From Palaemon carinicauda (lineage: Eukaryota > Arthropoda > Malacostraca > Decapoda > Palaemonidae), in assembly GCF_036898095.1 (NCBI RefSeq), contig NC_090728.1, forward strand, positions 88,544,416 to 88,608,415: a stretch of DNA of 64,000 nt. Direction: 5' to 3'. Below, piece by piece: positions 37,376 to 49,442 of the stretch. How positions within the stretch are numbered: position 1 is the first letter of the stretch; each line of letters opens with the position of its first letter. The notes beneath the pieces were generated by a model, which saw only the letters and a list, made by a program, of their open reading frames with translations, was not told the origin of the DNA and made no database searches. Position numbers and translations under genes: made by a program.

Positions 37376-38429
37376 GTAAGTCCAGGGATGGCTTGTGAAT
37401 TTTGATTGAATCTTGCTTCCTTTATTTTTATGACACCTCTCCGTTTGTGTGGTTTTTATCGAATTTGGTAGATGGGGAAACGATTAAAACCAGCTGGAGC
37501 CTTGGGTTTCCCTTTCCTTGAATTTGTCTTAATATCCATATTAATTGTAGTTGTGCTTGAGCAGCATGGGATGCACATTATTTTAAATTATTGCCTGTTT
37601 GATGTACTGTATGATGCTTGTAAAGGCAAGGTAATATAATATTTTAACTTTTTGTAAGTATTAAAATGTAACATTGTTTCCCATACTACTTGAGATGCCC
37701 TATTTGCCTTCCCTTGACATCCTGTAAACAAATAACACTCATTTGAAGAGGCTTGTTGCAGATGGTGAACTTACCTGCCTTTCCTGTTGGTATCCTGTTG
37801 AATGCAGATAAGATGATAATGGATGTTTTTATTGTAATAATTGTACTTGCATTTGCTTTGAAGAATTGTAGTTCTTGATGCCATAAATGCTACAGAGTTG
37901 TTTTGGGTATTTTGATGCAAAATGAAGTCTTTACCAGACAATGTAGTGTATTTTTATGGTAATGCATGCAGTCATGTTTATGTCAAGTAAGTTATGCAGT
38001 GTTTGGAGAGATCTATTGTTCATTGTCCTGTCCTGAGACAAGATGGAGTAGAAATTGTATTCATCATTGGATAAACCCATGACGATATCCTAGTGTAGTT
38101 AATGGTTTCTATTGTAGATGTTTATCTTCTGTACATGGATCAATAGTTTCTAGACCTTCGCAGTTACTACTACTAAGAAAAAAAAAAATTTTTCATTACA
38201 AAACACAATACTTTAACATAACCTATTAGTGTGTTGAACACAAATTTCAGACACCTCATACCATGAAGAAGAAAAAAATCATCTGGTGACTAAGGTAATC
38301 AGTGTGTTGCAAAGTGTTACCTTACATCTTTGTCAAGTAAATCAGGGACATCTTGTGTGTGCCAGGTATTTGGTAGTTAATGAGATTCCTAGACTTGGGA
38401 ACTGTTTAGGATTAAGGTAATTTATTTCC
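37376..38429 (+). other. Start of last aPKC intron, nothing recognised
   Basis: AT-rich sequence up to the left end of a DIRS element. I looked for the final aPKC exon (expected residues of the form SEFEGFEYINPLL) here and in the other non-repeat gaps to 64000 and did not see it. Confidence 0.5.
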
Positions 38430-38728
38430 AATTGTTCCGACACAAGACAAACTTACTTATAATAGGGATTATCTTTTGGCGTAGTTGGAAAACTAACCAT
38501 TAAGACTTTGTTGCGAGGTGGCAACTCACCCAACCACTAGTTAGTAGGAGAGAGGAAGGGGTATCCAGGGTAACTGGGTACCCCCACTCGCTCCTCACTT
38601 GCACAGTGGTAATCTTTTCTCACTTATTCATTTGGTTTCAGAGAGTTTGGACGTGTCCTCTCTCTGTTCCAAAAGACTTTGCCATACAGACCATTGGTTT
38701 TATATTACTTTCTCTCTTTCAGGTGTAA

Positions 38729-41700
38729 TTGTTCTCCTTGACGATCCTCATGTGTGTGTGTCCAGAACCTGAAGGTTGCGCTTGCGGGACCTTCATGTCC
38801 TCTGTCGATACCAACCCCTATTCTTTGTGTCCGACCCACATAGGACATTGTTGTGAGCAGGGCTCAACTTGTGATGAATGTAGGTTGTTGTCTGCCTTTC
38901 AAAGGGAGAGGTTTAGGCAGCGGCGTAAGAAGAAGTCTGAGAGACCCTTAACCTTAGGGGTCTTCCTCGAAGGCGAAGAGACCTCGGACTTCTTCTACCA
39001 AACCCGGACCACTTTCCAAAGCTCCTCCTCGTTCAGACTCTTCCTAGAGCCGGACGAGTAGAAGGGTGGACCATTTAACTCCAGGGCAACATCGGAGTTA
39101 TGGGGACATTGTTGCTTCTCTAAGAGAGGCACCTACGCCCCTGCCTTCGGCCGAGCCCTTTTAACTTTCAGATGTGATGCAGACTTAGCTGTTGTTGGGA
39201 GTAGCTGGGCCTCCTTCCAAGGACGTCTTCCTTGAATTCCTTCCGTGTGTTGCCCAGAGAGCTCCTGCTCTTGCTACCCCTATTGTTGCTGTCACTCCTA
39301 TGGATGTGGTGGCTATTTGCAAGGTCTATCTCTCTCCCTCTCCTGCTAGTGGCGTTCGTGACCTTCGCTCCCGTTATCCCTTCGACACCCTTCTACTGAC
39401 GACGAGTCCTACCACCATACTCGGACGTCATTGTCTTTCAGAAACCATTGCCTTCTTCGCGAGTCTTCCATCAGGCAGCGCTCCATCTCGGGAGATCGAC
39501 GAATTTCTGGTCGCCTGTCCAGGATCGTAGATCCCTTCTTGCTTGTGATTGTCACTCTACGTCTCGTGATTGTCTCTATATATCTCGTGATCGTCACTCT
39601 ACATCTCGTGATCGTCACTCTACATCTCGTGATCGTCACTCTACATCTTGTGATCGTCACTCTACATCTCGTGATTGTCACCCTACACCTCGTGATTGTT
39701 ATTCTACATCTGGCCAACACGTCGTTGACGCTCTGACCGTCACCCTTCAACCTCATGCTCACCCTCTACTCAGTGTTCGTCAGGACAAAACCTTTCCACG
39801 TGTCACTCACCTTCTCGACGTTCTAGGAAATCTCCCCCTAGATGACATTCTCCTGAAGTGCGCAGATCTTTCTCGATACGGTCTACTGCTCATCGATCGC
39901 CAGCTCCATCTCACTGATTGCCGACACAACTCACCCCAGAGCGTCGCTCCATCTCACCGTGCTGATCGTAAGCGTTGCTCGTCATCTCATCAATCTCCTA
40001 CGTGACACCCTCCTACGCGTCACTTGATAACTCGACGCTTTCCATTGAGACGCTCTCTAGGGAGACGCTCTCCAGCTCGATGCTTTCCTGCGACCACTTC
40101 TTACGAGATGCTCCACTGCGCGTCCATCACCAACGCATTGTTCGCTGACTCGTTACGCGCCTCGTAGAGACTCGCTCTCCCGACACTCACCAATGCGGCC
40201 ATCACTAACACATTACTCACCATCGCGACGCTCGTCTTCTAGGATCTCTGGCACGTTACGATCGCTTACTCGTTGATCTCTAGTGCACGTTCGCTGTTTG
40301 TCCTCTCGTCGAAGATCCCCAGGGACTTAATTTCCTTGCTCCCCTTCTTTGACTTGAAAATCGCGTGCGCGTGCTCGTGAAATGCGCATGCCCACGATGA
40401 ATTAGAGGTTCTGCGCATATTTACGTGCACGCGTGAGTTTTTCACAAGAGTAAGGAACCACCTCAAGGCCCGTCAACTGCAATAGCAACGAGTGGATGAC
40501 CCGGTTCCTTCCCAGAAGGCATCCGCCACCCAATAAATAAGTTCTCTGATGTTCTGATCTCTTGATTGCCCGATAAGGCCGTCTAAGGAGGATCAATTCA
40601 TGCCGGTTCCTTTCTCCGCTACCCCATGATTCCAGGTCACTAGGCCATTCCCGTCGAGGAAACGTTCTCCAAGTCTTTACAAGGACACCCCGGACCTGTC
40701 ATCTGTGGGGATCACCCGTTGTGATTCCACAGGCTCATCAAGATGACTCAGTCACCATGGCAGATCCTCCTAGGCATAAATAAATGTACATCTTCAGCAG
40801 AAGCCTGTGGTTGCCTCTACGCTGGTCATCCCATTGGAGAAGTCTATTTCTCTCTCCTCTTCTTCTGTTTTTCCCCTCTGACCCCAGGAAGCTTCCAGTT
40901 CCATATCAGAACTCAGTTCCACTGCCTCCCCTCTCTCCCATTGGGAGACTGAAGAGGAATGCAAGAGGTGCCCCAGTGTTGGTGAAGGACCTCAATTTCC
41001 TGGAACTAATGTCAGTCGTGGCTAAAAAGAGGAAGAGGATGCCGAAGTGGACTCCTGCACATGCAGACATCCTTCACCCTAGGGTGAGCAGAGACATTGG
41101 CTCTCCTTGTGAGATATCTTGAGTGGCTTTGTTCAGGCCTTCTATTGACGTAGTTCTGCCCAAACTCCAGACCACCTCCGGGGGAGGAAGAACCTAAAGT
41201 TAAAAAGGTTCAGCTCCCTAAGAATTGGCAGGCACCCCCTAAATCATTACTGGAGGTGTATTTACTGTGCTGTAGGGAGGCTAAGGACACTAAGACCATC
41301 TTGAAGAAAATAAAATGAAGGCACGCGAGGCCCTGAGGCAAAAGAAAGCTAGAGGTTACCGTGTTCCGGTCCCCTCTCAGGACATTCCACCTGTTAATGA
41401 CCGTTACCCACTCAATGCTTCTATGGAAGTGGGTGAATTCCTGGATTTGTATTACGACAACTTTACCAATGCGGCGAGTCTAAAGTTCCAGTCTAAAGTG
41501 GAGCGAAGGGAATTTAAGTTTACCTTCAGGCAAGTTCTTGCCCTGCATAAAGGTTATAAATGGGTTGTCTAACCCAGGAGTAGCTCCTAGTGAAGGTAGA
41601 CACATGGTCCTGGACCATTTATTTAGGACCCAGAAACCCTCTAAGACCAGTTCAATCATACTCTGGTCTAAAGGCTTGTCAGCAGCCAGGATGCTGGCTC

Positions 41701-42480
41701 CTCTAGCTCCCTTCGTGCTGGTTCATCATGTCGTCTCCTTCCGCCTCCCTTTTTCCAACGGAGGAGTCATTATAAAGTCAAGGGTGAACCTGTCTCAGCC
41801 TTGATGTTGGATCCATCTCTAGAGTCTCTCTCGAGAGGTATCACAATTAAAAGGCTTGCTGGGCTTTCTGGCACCTTCTCCGCTTCAGAGCTCATTAACA
41901 TGAAAATGGTTTCGAAGTATGCCATTCAGGCTGATTCATGGCTAGGTTTATGGTTGGGCTCAGTAGGCCACCTTGTACGGACTGAGGAATGGTCCAAGGA
42001 AAGTACAAAGAAGTCTATGAAAACTTTTCTCTTGTCTGGCACTTGGACCTTGGAGTTCCTTTCCCACCAGATAGTCAACCTGTGGGAAAATGTGATCCTC
42101 AAGAAACGGGATGCGGTGATTGACAAGTTCCATCGACGATTTTTTAGAGTATAAGTGTCAAGGCTTAGGAACTCGGGTCTAGAAGGGATGTCTCTCTTCA
42201 GCCCAGAGGATGTTGAGAGGTTAACTGAATGTTGGAGGAAATCATCCAACAACTCACTCCGCCAAAGGGCCTTGACAATAAGGTCCTATGGAAAGGCTCC
42301 TCCACCTCCCAAGAAGCAGCCAAAGTCCACCAAACCCTCGACCAGTAGGACTACAGGGTCCTCCAGAAGAGTGTCATGATAGTCCTTTCCCCCCAAGGGA
42401 AATTCAAGAGATCTTAAGGGCTCTAGATCCTTCAGGAGAGGTAGAGGCGCTAGGGGTAGTGGCAGAGGTATTCCTCACCA
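38729..42480 (+). pseudogene. DIRS Gag-like ORF1, broken
   Basis: The start has a Cys-rich segment (CPTHIGHCCEQGSTCDECRL) then RRKKKSERP. An Arg/Ser/His repeat region follows (39540-39720). Then frames at 41315-41572 and 41801-42154 give a structural region with MEVGEFLDLYYDNFTNAASL and SWLGLWLGSVGHLVRTEEW. The end is SRSFRRGRGARGSGRG-like text (about 42420-42480), a basic Arg/Gly tail suited to nucleic acid binding. Reading requires several frame changes, so it is not translatable as one protein. Confidence 0.6.
39540..39720. repeat. 21-bp tandem repeat in DIRS Gag
   Basis: Unit GTGATCGTCACTCTACATCTC is repeated about 8 times. One frame encodes the heptad SRDRHST. The period is divisible by three, so other frames also stay open. 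Confidence 0.85.
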
Positions 42481-42501
42481 GCCCACCTGTGTGGGGATAG
42501 G

Positions 42502-42940
42502 TTGCCTGCAATGATGCTGGCAGAGGTGGATGCAGTTCGGGATCTCAAAGCCAAATACTTCCAGATCGCAATCCATCTGTCTATAAGGAAGTATCTTTGG
42601 ATCATACATGACAGTAGGCAATATCAGTTCAAAGTGCTGTGCTTTGGCCTTGCAACGGCACCTCAAGTCTTCACGAGTGTGTTCGCCTTAGTGTCATCTT
42701 GGGCTCAGAGAATCGGCATTCATCTTCAGTACCTCAACGATTGGCTGATTTTAGCGGACATGGTGACGACCCTTCTTTGCCACCGAGACAGGGTGATCGA
42801 GTTTTGTCAGTATCTGGGGATCCTGATAAATCTTGTGAAGTCATACGTGCAACCCTCACAAAGACTTGTATACCTGGGTATGATAATACACCAATCTTCA
42901 GAAATCTTTCCATCTGATGACAGATTACACAGACTGAGGG
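42502..42940 (+). pseudogene. DIRS reverse transcriptase, N-terminal part missing and catalytic Asp changed
   Basis: The frame reads DAVRDLKAKYFQIAI (motif A), then FKVLCFGLATAPQVFTSVFA (motif B region), then YLNDWLILADM where DIRS enzymes have YLDDW. One of the two metal-binding Asp residues is therefore Asn. SYVQPSQRLVYLGMIIH follows, as in the family. Only about 30 bases separate the Gag Arg/Gly tail from motif A, so the fingers region has been deleted. It is inactive on both counts. Confidence 0.75.
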
Positions 42941-42999
42941 GAGTGTCAAATCCCAACAGGATGAGCTTCCAGTCCAACGATAGTTGTGCCTTCTAGTCA

Positions 43000-43920
43000 C
43001 TTAGCATCCCTGGTCTGTCTAGTGCCCAACGGTTGCTTCAGGGTTGGATCTCTTCAGTGGCATCTGAAATCCAAGTGGAGCCAGCTCACCTGCTGCCCGG
43101 ATACTCTCGTTCCCATGGGTCGAGATCAGAATTTAGAAGTTGGATCTTCAGTGGTGGGTGACAGAGGAGAACCTGAGCAGAGGGATAGAACTTTTCTTCC
43201 CTCCCCCCAGAATTGATGCTCTATACAGCTGCATCAAAAAAAGGGTGGGGGTCCACATGCTGCATCACATGGCCTCTGGGCTTTGGTCCGAGTCCGAAAG
43301 GTACCAGCACATAAATCTTTTGAGAGAAAAAAGCAACATTTCTGGCTCTCAAGCAGTTCCAGCAGCTCCTGGCTGGTGACTCTTGTGGTGTTGAAGAGTG
43401 AGAACACCACAGTAGTGGCTTACGTAAACAAACAAGCGGTATCTTTTTCACAGACCCCTCCCCCCCTTCCATCTAGCAGTAGAGACTCACTATGGTCGGA
43501 AAAATATTTGGTGTCCCTATCGGTACGCTTCATTCCAGGCAAAGGGAATGTGCCCGCCAACAATCTGAGCAGAGCGACTCAGATAGTGGGCTCTGAATGG
43601 TCTTTGAATCATCTGATAGCCAACAAAGTCCTGTCGGGACATGCCTTACCTTCAGGCTCTTGCTTTACTGTTCCCCAGTCCCGACCCTTGGGCTCTCTGG
43701 CAAGATGCATTCTAACAATGATGGGACAACATCGATGTGTATGCATTTCCCCCGTTGAGTCTAATAAGGAGGGTTCACAACAAGATCAGGGCATCCAACA
43801 ACCTACGCATGACTCATAGCTCCGCTATGGCATCATGCAGAGTTGTTACCGGACCTTATGCATCTCCTAATAGTGCCACCGAGGGTACTCCCTCCACAAC
43901 CAGCTACTCGGACAGCCACA
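43000..43920 (+). pseudogene. DIRS RNase H and following domain, broken
   Basis: Frames include VLKSENTTVVAYVNKQ (RNase H third motif, with E where D is usual) and VRFIPGKGNVPANNLSRAT (last motif, N in place of D), then SEWSLNHLIANKVL. This region parallels 16300-17090 of the DIRS copy at 12.9-20.6 kb and 53560-54150 of the younger DIRS. Multiple frame changes are present. Confidence 0.65.
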
Positions 43921-44149
43921 TGTGAAGTAAGTAGCTTCCCTACGTCTTCACGCCTTGAGACTATCCAGCATCTCCTCTCTCAGAGAGTCTTTTCGCAATG
44001 GGTTGCTAAAAGGATGTCTGAATACCTCTGAAGATTCTCTACTTCAGTCTATTAGGCAAAGTGGACATTCTTCTGTGGTTGGTGTCTTGGAAGGGGTATC
44101 TCTTCCCTTGATACCACTCTTCCAATATTAGGGGAGTTCCTCGTTTACC

Positions 44150-44980
44150 TTTGTGAAGAAAAACTCCTCTGGCTCTTGGCAGTGAAAGGCTATCACTCTG
44201 CCTTAAGCATGGCCTATAGACTGAATGAAATTTTATTCATTGGAGTTGTGTCTCATCATACGAAGCTATGAGATCACTTGCCCCTAGTTGGAAGTTAGAC
44301 TAACCCCTTGGAACGTAATTCATCTCCTTCGATCTCTGAAGGGCCCCCCTATGAACCTCTACACTAGGCAATGGATCACTATCTCACTTTGAAGATAGTT
44401 CCTACTCGCTTTAGCTTTGGCAAAGAGAATCGGTGAACTTCATGGTCTGTCCTACAACGTCACCCATTCAAAGGGATGGAGAGAAGAGACATTCGGCTTC
44501 ATCCCGGAGCTTATAGCAACGACTCAAAATCCATCAGTCACAGATCCTAGGTTGGGGGCTTTCCAGATCAAGTCTTTGTTCTGTAACTGATGACCCAGAT
44601 CAACTATTACTATGCCCAGTGAAGAGTTTGATATACACACTGTAGCAGCTTGTCCCCATGTGCCAGTTCTTTTCGTTAGCACAGGGACAATCAAGAGGAG
44701 GGTCACAAAGAATACCATTGCAGCTTGGATTTGTAAGGTCATTGACCATGCATTGAATCCTGACCCTCTTCCTACTATACGACTTAGAGCTCATGACGTC
44801 AGGGGCTGAAGCACGTCCCTGGCATTTAAACGTAACTACTCAATGACGCAGGTTCTACAAACGGGCGTGTGGAAACGTCAGACCACTTTCACCGCGCACT
44901 ACCTGCATGATTTGACTAATAGGAGAATGGATACTTATTCCATTGTTCCTGTGATGGCTGCACAACAGGTGGTTTAAAAT
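44150..44980 (+). pseudogene. DIRS tyrosine recombinase, broken
   Basis: Fragments: LALAKRIGELHGLSYN (about 44410-44460, first catalytic Arg), TKNTIAAWICKVIDHALN (44705-44760), LRAHDVRG (44785-44808, the His-x-x-Arg pair), then LAFKRNYSMTQVLQTGVWK and TFTAHYLHDLTNRRMD (44880-44935, with the nucleophile Tyr). The order Arg, HxxR, Tyr is that of tyrosine recombinases, which replace the integrase in DIRS elements. Stops and shifts break it. Confidence 0.7.
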
Positions 44981-45775
44981 ACTTCAGGCTTCTTGTTGGA
45001 CAAGTAGCAGATGGTTGAGGGCATTGGTTACTCGAGATTAGTCTGTATGAATATTAAGAATGACTGGCTCTTTTCTTTTCCTTCATCTTCCCCTCTCTTT
45101 GAGAACAGCTCCACGCTGCACGCTGGCCTCAGCGATCTATAGGTAATAGCCATTTCCCTTGTGTAACCTATTATATTTTCTATACTTGTACACGCCCTCG
45201 ATACCCCCCGTGAGGTGGGTATTGGGAATGTCTATGTTTGTATCACAATCCTATTTTCAAGCTCGGAATAATCTTGCCTAGAGTCCCGTTGCTAGTTTCT
45301 CGCAACCATACAGGCTGCTCAGGCTGCTACGGGAACATTACACAATGTCTCCTTTAGCGAGGTTTTTTCCCAGTTACAGTAACCTATACAGGTAAAAACC
45401 CGGGGCATTGACCAAGCCAGAGGTCGGACTACAGCCCCCTAATGGGTGAGTCATCCCTATTATAAATAGTGTAGGTTTGTTTTATGTCGGAACAATTGAC
45501 AAATTAGGGAATCATTTTTATTTTTCCTAACCTACAAACCTTTAGCTATTTAATCAAATTGTCCCACCCTCACCTGTCTCCAATAAGTCCTGCCTGCAAT
45601 CAAAATTAGGGAAAAGTTACCACTGTGTGTGTTAGTGGGGTACCCGGTTACCCTGGATACCCCTTCCACTCTCCCACTAACTGCGTTAAAGTCTTAATGG
45701 CCAGTCTTCCAACTCTGCCGAAAGATAATACCTATTAAATAGCTAAAGGTTTGTGTGTTAGGAAAAATGCAAATT

Positions 45776-46584
45776 ACTTCCAAAATTGTCATTCTGAATT
45801 ATTATTCTTACATATATTATTCATGTTGTTTGTGCTAAATAATCTTGAATGAAACCTCAGCTTAGCTCTATGAATATCACTGATATTTTTATAGATTAGA
45901 TATTAGGGGAAACCTAATCGAGGGCTATAATCAAGTCACAAATATGTTTAATGTTTATAATGTTATAAAATAGGGGGATATTGTGGTAAGGATGGATTTT
46001 CAAATCTTAATTATCATCTTGAGACATTCATTCAAAGTCAAGTATTTTATGCAAATCAGTGTTTCTGAATTATCTCATTAGGAAAGAGACTTCTCCCAGC
46101 TAAGTCAAGTCAATTGTAGAGACTCTCTCCAAACTTAATCAAATCTTAGAAATCGTTTCTCTGTTTGATTTGTGGTTTTTATTCATACACACCTTCAGTC
46201 ACCTCTTTGGTCAGTTTTTGAAAGCCAAGATGTATATCATAATCTCTCTAAGAGATGCTTTTAGAATTGGGATGAAATAGAACTTTATTCAATAGGTTTT
46301 CAATATATATACAGTATAGTTACAATGCTTTTAGCAACCAAGATACTTGTCAGCCCTGTTGTCCATCATTTTCTTTTCTTGTAAGTACTGTAGTTGAGTA
46401 ATCTTTGATCAGCGGTAAACAGATTATTTCATCATCTAACCCTCAAAGTGGCTCTCAATTTGTTTCTCTTCCTAATTGACTGTGGAAAGTTAAGGAAAAT
46501 TTTACTTTTGGCTCAGACAGAACACAAACCTTGGGCGATTTACTTCTCCTTACCACTTCAGGTATTTCAAACATAACTCTTACT
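45776..46584 (+). other. No gene recognised
   Basis: AT-rich sequence between the DIRS right end and a SINE. No coding or repeat feature was recognised. Confidence 0.5.
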
Positions 46585-46912
46585 TGTGGTGGCCTATGTG
46601 GTAACATCCCTGACTGGTAATAGCTAGGCTGGGGTTCGAGTCCTGCTCAAACTTGTTAGTTCCTTTGGTTGTTGCAACCTTACCTTCTTTGTGAGCTAAG
46701 GATAAGGGGTTTAGGGGAGCCTATAGGTCTATCTACTGAGTCATCAGCAGCCATTCCCTGGCCCTCCATGGCCTGGCTTGGGTGGAGAGACGGCTTTGGT
46801 GCTGATCATATGTATACATGGTCAGTCTCCAGAGCATTGTCCTGCTTGATAGGGCAATGTCACTGTCCCTTGCCTCTGCCATTCATGAGTGGCCTTTAAA
46901 CCTTTGAACATC
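46585..46912 (+). mobile_element. tRNA-derived SINE
   Basis: The head (46585-46650) is tRNA-like, with an A box resembling TGGCCTATGTGGT and a B box GGTTCGAGTCC at 46633-46643, the two RNA polymerase III promoter parts. A non-tRNA body of about 260 bases follows, ending CATGAGTGGCCTTTAAACC. I recall this body as a common repeat in decapod sequence. It does not fold as a full tRNA (no matching acceptor stem), so it is not a functional tRNA gene. Confidence 0.7.
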
Positions 46913-47754
46913 AAGTGCAAGATTTATTTTTTCTTCCTTGAGATTTAATGAAGTTTGTGTTTGGCCTGGTACTGTAATTACATTTTAATTAGCTCAGGCT
47001 TCCAAGTTCATTATTCTTTCTCTTTTTTGCTATTGAAACTAGAATTTTTTATGAGGTAGACAGAATGTGTTGTCTCTTGTTACACTGGTTTGTGGTCTCA
47101 CATCCGTTCACTTCCTTTAACTCTTTGACAGAGTCCCAGTCCAAAATTTTTATGCTATTTTACTTTGAAGTGTGGTTTTAAGTTTTTAAATGCATCCCTA
47201 GTGCTCCATTATATGTTCAGGTCCTTCACTTTGACTGAGCATTATTTTGTTATGGACATTTCAGGTTTGAACATGTAACTGAGCTTACTTTGTTTTTAGA
47301 AGTTCTCTTACAAATTGCTAAGACTGACACAAAATTAGTTATATAATTGAAATTAGATCAATCAGCATCAACTCATGAAACGTGTAATCTATGTAATGGG
47401 TGAATTTCAACCTTTGGCTTTATTCTTTATTACTGGTATCTCTAGGGATAGTAATTACTGGATAAAGCAACCTATAAGGAGGTAATGTGATAAGGGGCCA
47501 ACTAAATGTCTTATTGCATTACATAGATAACATTTCCTCCATCCTTCTATAGTAATGATAAGATTTAGAGTAAAGATAGTGGCAGGTGTAACTGGGAAAT
47601 TCAACATTGATGTTGTTGCTCATCAATAATCAGTCCTGAATCATTTATTGTTTGTCATAATAATGGAGAAAATTACAAAGATGTTGATATGAGGCCCTGG
47701 AATCTACTATATACAGATAACTAATTATGAACAGTAAACTCAAGAGGAAGCAGT
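46913..47754 (+). other. No gene recognised
   Basis: AT-rich sequence between the SINE and a truncated DIRS. No feature was recognised. Confidence 0.5.
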
Positions 47755-47760
47755 GTAGAT

Positions 47761-48555
47761 ATGTCCATCCCAGCCATTAAAGGAGTTAGAGCAGCCCTAG
47801 GTCAAGTCTTTCTCCTGAAAGGCATCGACCTAGGTTCCTCCAGACACATCTCGATGCTCATCAAGAGCTTTGAGCAATCATGCCCTCCGCAAGAGGTTAG
47901 AGTGCCCCAGTGGGACGTGGCTAGGGTCCTGAAAATGCTGTCAGAGCCTCCCTTCGAACCCCTAAAGGACATCCTAGACAAAGAGCTCACCCTCAAGACA
48001 GTTTTCCTGTTAGCACTAGCGTAGGCAAAACGGGTAGGGGAACTTCATGGACTTTCATACGAGGTGTCACACTCGAAGGGATGGCGTGAAGCTACCTTCA
48101 AGTTCGTTCCATCCTTCGTGGCCAAGACCCAGAACCCAGCAGTCTGGGACCCCAAGTTTGAAGGATTCTCGGTGCCGGCAATCCCACGTTCAGACAACCC
48201 CAAGGACTTGCGGCTGTGCCCTGTCAGAGCAGTACGGAAGTACTTGTTTGTTTTTTCAGGTTTGGTGAGGAAGCCGGTATCCAAGAACACGATCTCCTTC
48301 TGGTTACGGAAAGTGATCAGGAGAGCCTACAGTAGTGTAGGAATCCCTATTCCAGGTAAACCCAGGCCCCACGACATCAGAGGACTGAGTACCTCTCTGG
48401 CCTTTGAGAAGAACATGGCAGTCAGCCAAATCCTGAGGGCTGGTACTTGGACCAACCAGTCGACCTTCACAGCTCACTACTTGAAGGAATGTTCAAGGAG
48501 GTCCTTGGACGGGTTCTCCCTCGGTCCCGTCATTTCAGCGCTTCAGAAGATTTAA
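47761..48555 (+). pseudogene. DIRS tyrosine recombinase, near-complete with one stop
   Basis: One frame spans the core-binding and catalytic domains, broken only by TAG at 48022-48024 just before AKRVGELHGLSYEVSHSKGW (first catalytic Arg). Further on are RLCPVRAVRKYL, SKNTISFWLRKVIRRAY, RPHDIRGLSTSLAF (His-x-x-Arg) and TFTAHYLKECSRR (nucleophile Tyr). The N-terminal end is cut at the truncation near 47755. All catalytic residues are present, so the lesion count is low. In DIRS elements this enzyme inserts the circular cDNA into the genome without target duplication. Confidence 0.85.
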
Positions 48556-48889
48556 AGGTATAGCCCCAGGGAACCACGTGCAATAAGTCCAAGAGACACA
48601 GGTTCCTTTTCCTTACTCCCCCCCCCTTTACCTATTACCATCCCTAAAAGGGACTCGGAAGGCCTTTAACTACCATGAAATTCACCGTCACTGAAGAAAT
48701 ACGCCTCCAAGGCGTCTTTTACAGAGGTAAGCCACTTAGACACTAAGTTAGTTTTTTGGGTAGTTTTCCATATTTCGAGTGTTCTCCTTCGATGGGTCAG
48801 CGGAACCTAGCCCCCTATCTAGGTTTCCCCTTTTTTTGCTTCCATCTTCCCGGTCTCCGAGCCCTGCAGTACACTCCCACCTCCTAAGG

Positions 48890-48985
48890 TATAAGTCTCC
48901 TAAGAAAGTAGTTCGAGGTAAGTACTCCGTGTTGGAACAAATCACAAATTTTAAGTAATTTGTATTTTTCCTAACAGTACTTACC
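48890..48985 (+). repeat. Internal complementary region of the truncated DIRS
   Basis: GTAGTTCGAGGTAAGTACTC ... CAGTACTTACCTCGAACTAC forms a palindrome around GGAACAAATCACAAATTTTAAG. The right arm is the complement of the element's right outer end (49230-49270 joined to 56171-56189). The left arm should be the complement of its lost left end. Such regions template formation of the circular intermediate in DIRS replication. Confidence 0.85.
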
Positions 48986-49283
48986 TCGAACTACTTTCGG
49001 GTTATGGCCCACCCATCCTTCCCTGAGTGACTTACAGGACTTAATAGAGTGAGGACAACCCCTTTCCACCAAAACTTACTGGGGAGCGAGACCTGAGAAA
49101 GCATGCTCTCTGACCCCGGGTCATCTCTGGGCGCGTATCACTCCGCCAGAGAGTACCCCGCATAGAGAACGGGAATAGGGTAAACTACACAAAATTCTGG
49201 TCGGATGGGAGGAGATCCCAGATATTCCTAAGAAAGTAGTTCGAGGTAAGTACTGTTAGGAAAAATACAATTTTCAATATTAA

Positions 49284-49442
49284 ACTTACCCGATAATCAT
49301 GTAGCTGTCAACTCCGTTGCCCGACAGAATTCTATGGAGGGATACGCCAGCTATCACAATACTAGAAGGGGGTGTATTTACCAGCGCCACCTGTGGCCAG
49401 GTACTCAAGTACTTCTTGTTGACACCTCCTCAATTATTCCTC
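49284..49442 (+). repeat. Left inverted terminal repeat of the younger DIRS
   Basis: 159 bases from ACTTACCCGATAATCATG to CAATTATTCCTC, identical by eye to the reverse complement of 55976-56134, with the same length and no gap. The outermost 13 bases (49271-49283) differ from the other end, as expected for DIRS ends. Confidence 0.93.

Larger units (their letters stand above)
38430..45775 (+). mobile_element. Near full-length, decayed DIRS retrotransposon with both inverted repeats
   Basis: The left repeat (about 38430-38625) and right repeat (about 45612-45775) are inverted: ATTGTTCCGACACAAGACAA at the left outer end, GATAATCCCTATTATAAG-type sequence in both, and AAGACTTTGTTGC versus GCGTTAAAGTCTT. 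Between the recombinase and the right repeat, about 45445-45545 is a palindromic internal complementary region joining the complements of both outer ends (TATGTCGGAACAATTGACAA, then TTTTTCCTAACCTACAAACC). Gag, RT, RNase H and tyrosine recombinase follow in DIRS order, all broken by stops and frameshifts. The repeats have diverged, so this copy is older than the one at 49271-56170. Confidence 0.8.

Noticed and set aside
39540..39720. Regular repeats that could suggest a CRISPR array
   Set aside because: The 21-bp units abut with no spacers, lie in a DIRS Gag coding region and the genome is eukaryotic.
43283..43819. Open frame of 178 codons as an independent gene
   Set aside because: Part of it is decayed DIRS RNase H; the rest is out-of-frame DIRS sequence.
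46585..46650. Functional tRNA gene
   Set aside because: Polymerase III boxes are present but there is no matching acceptor stem and a SINE body follows directly.
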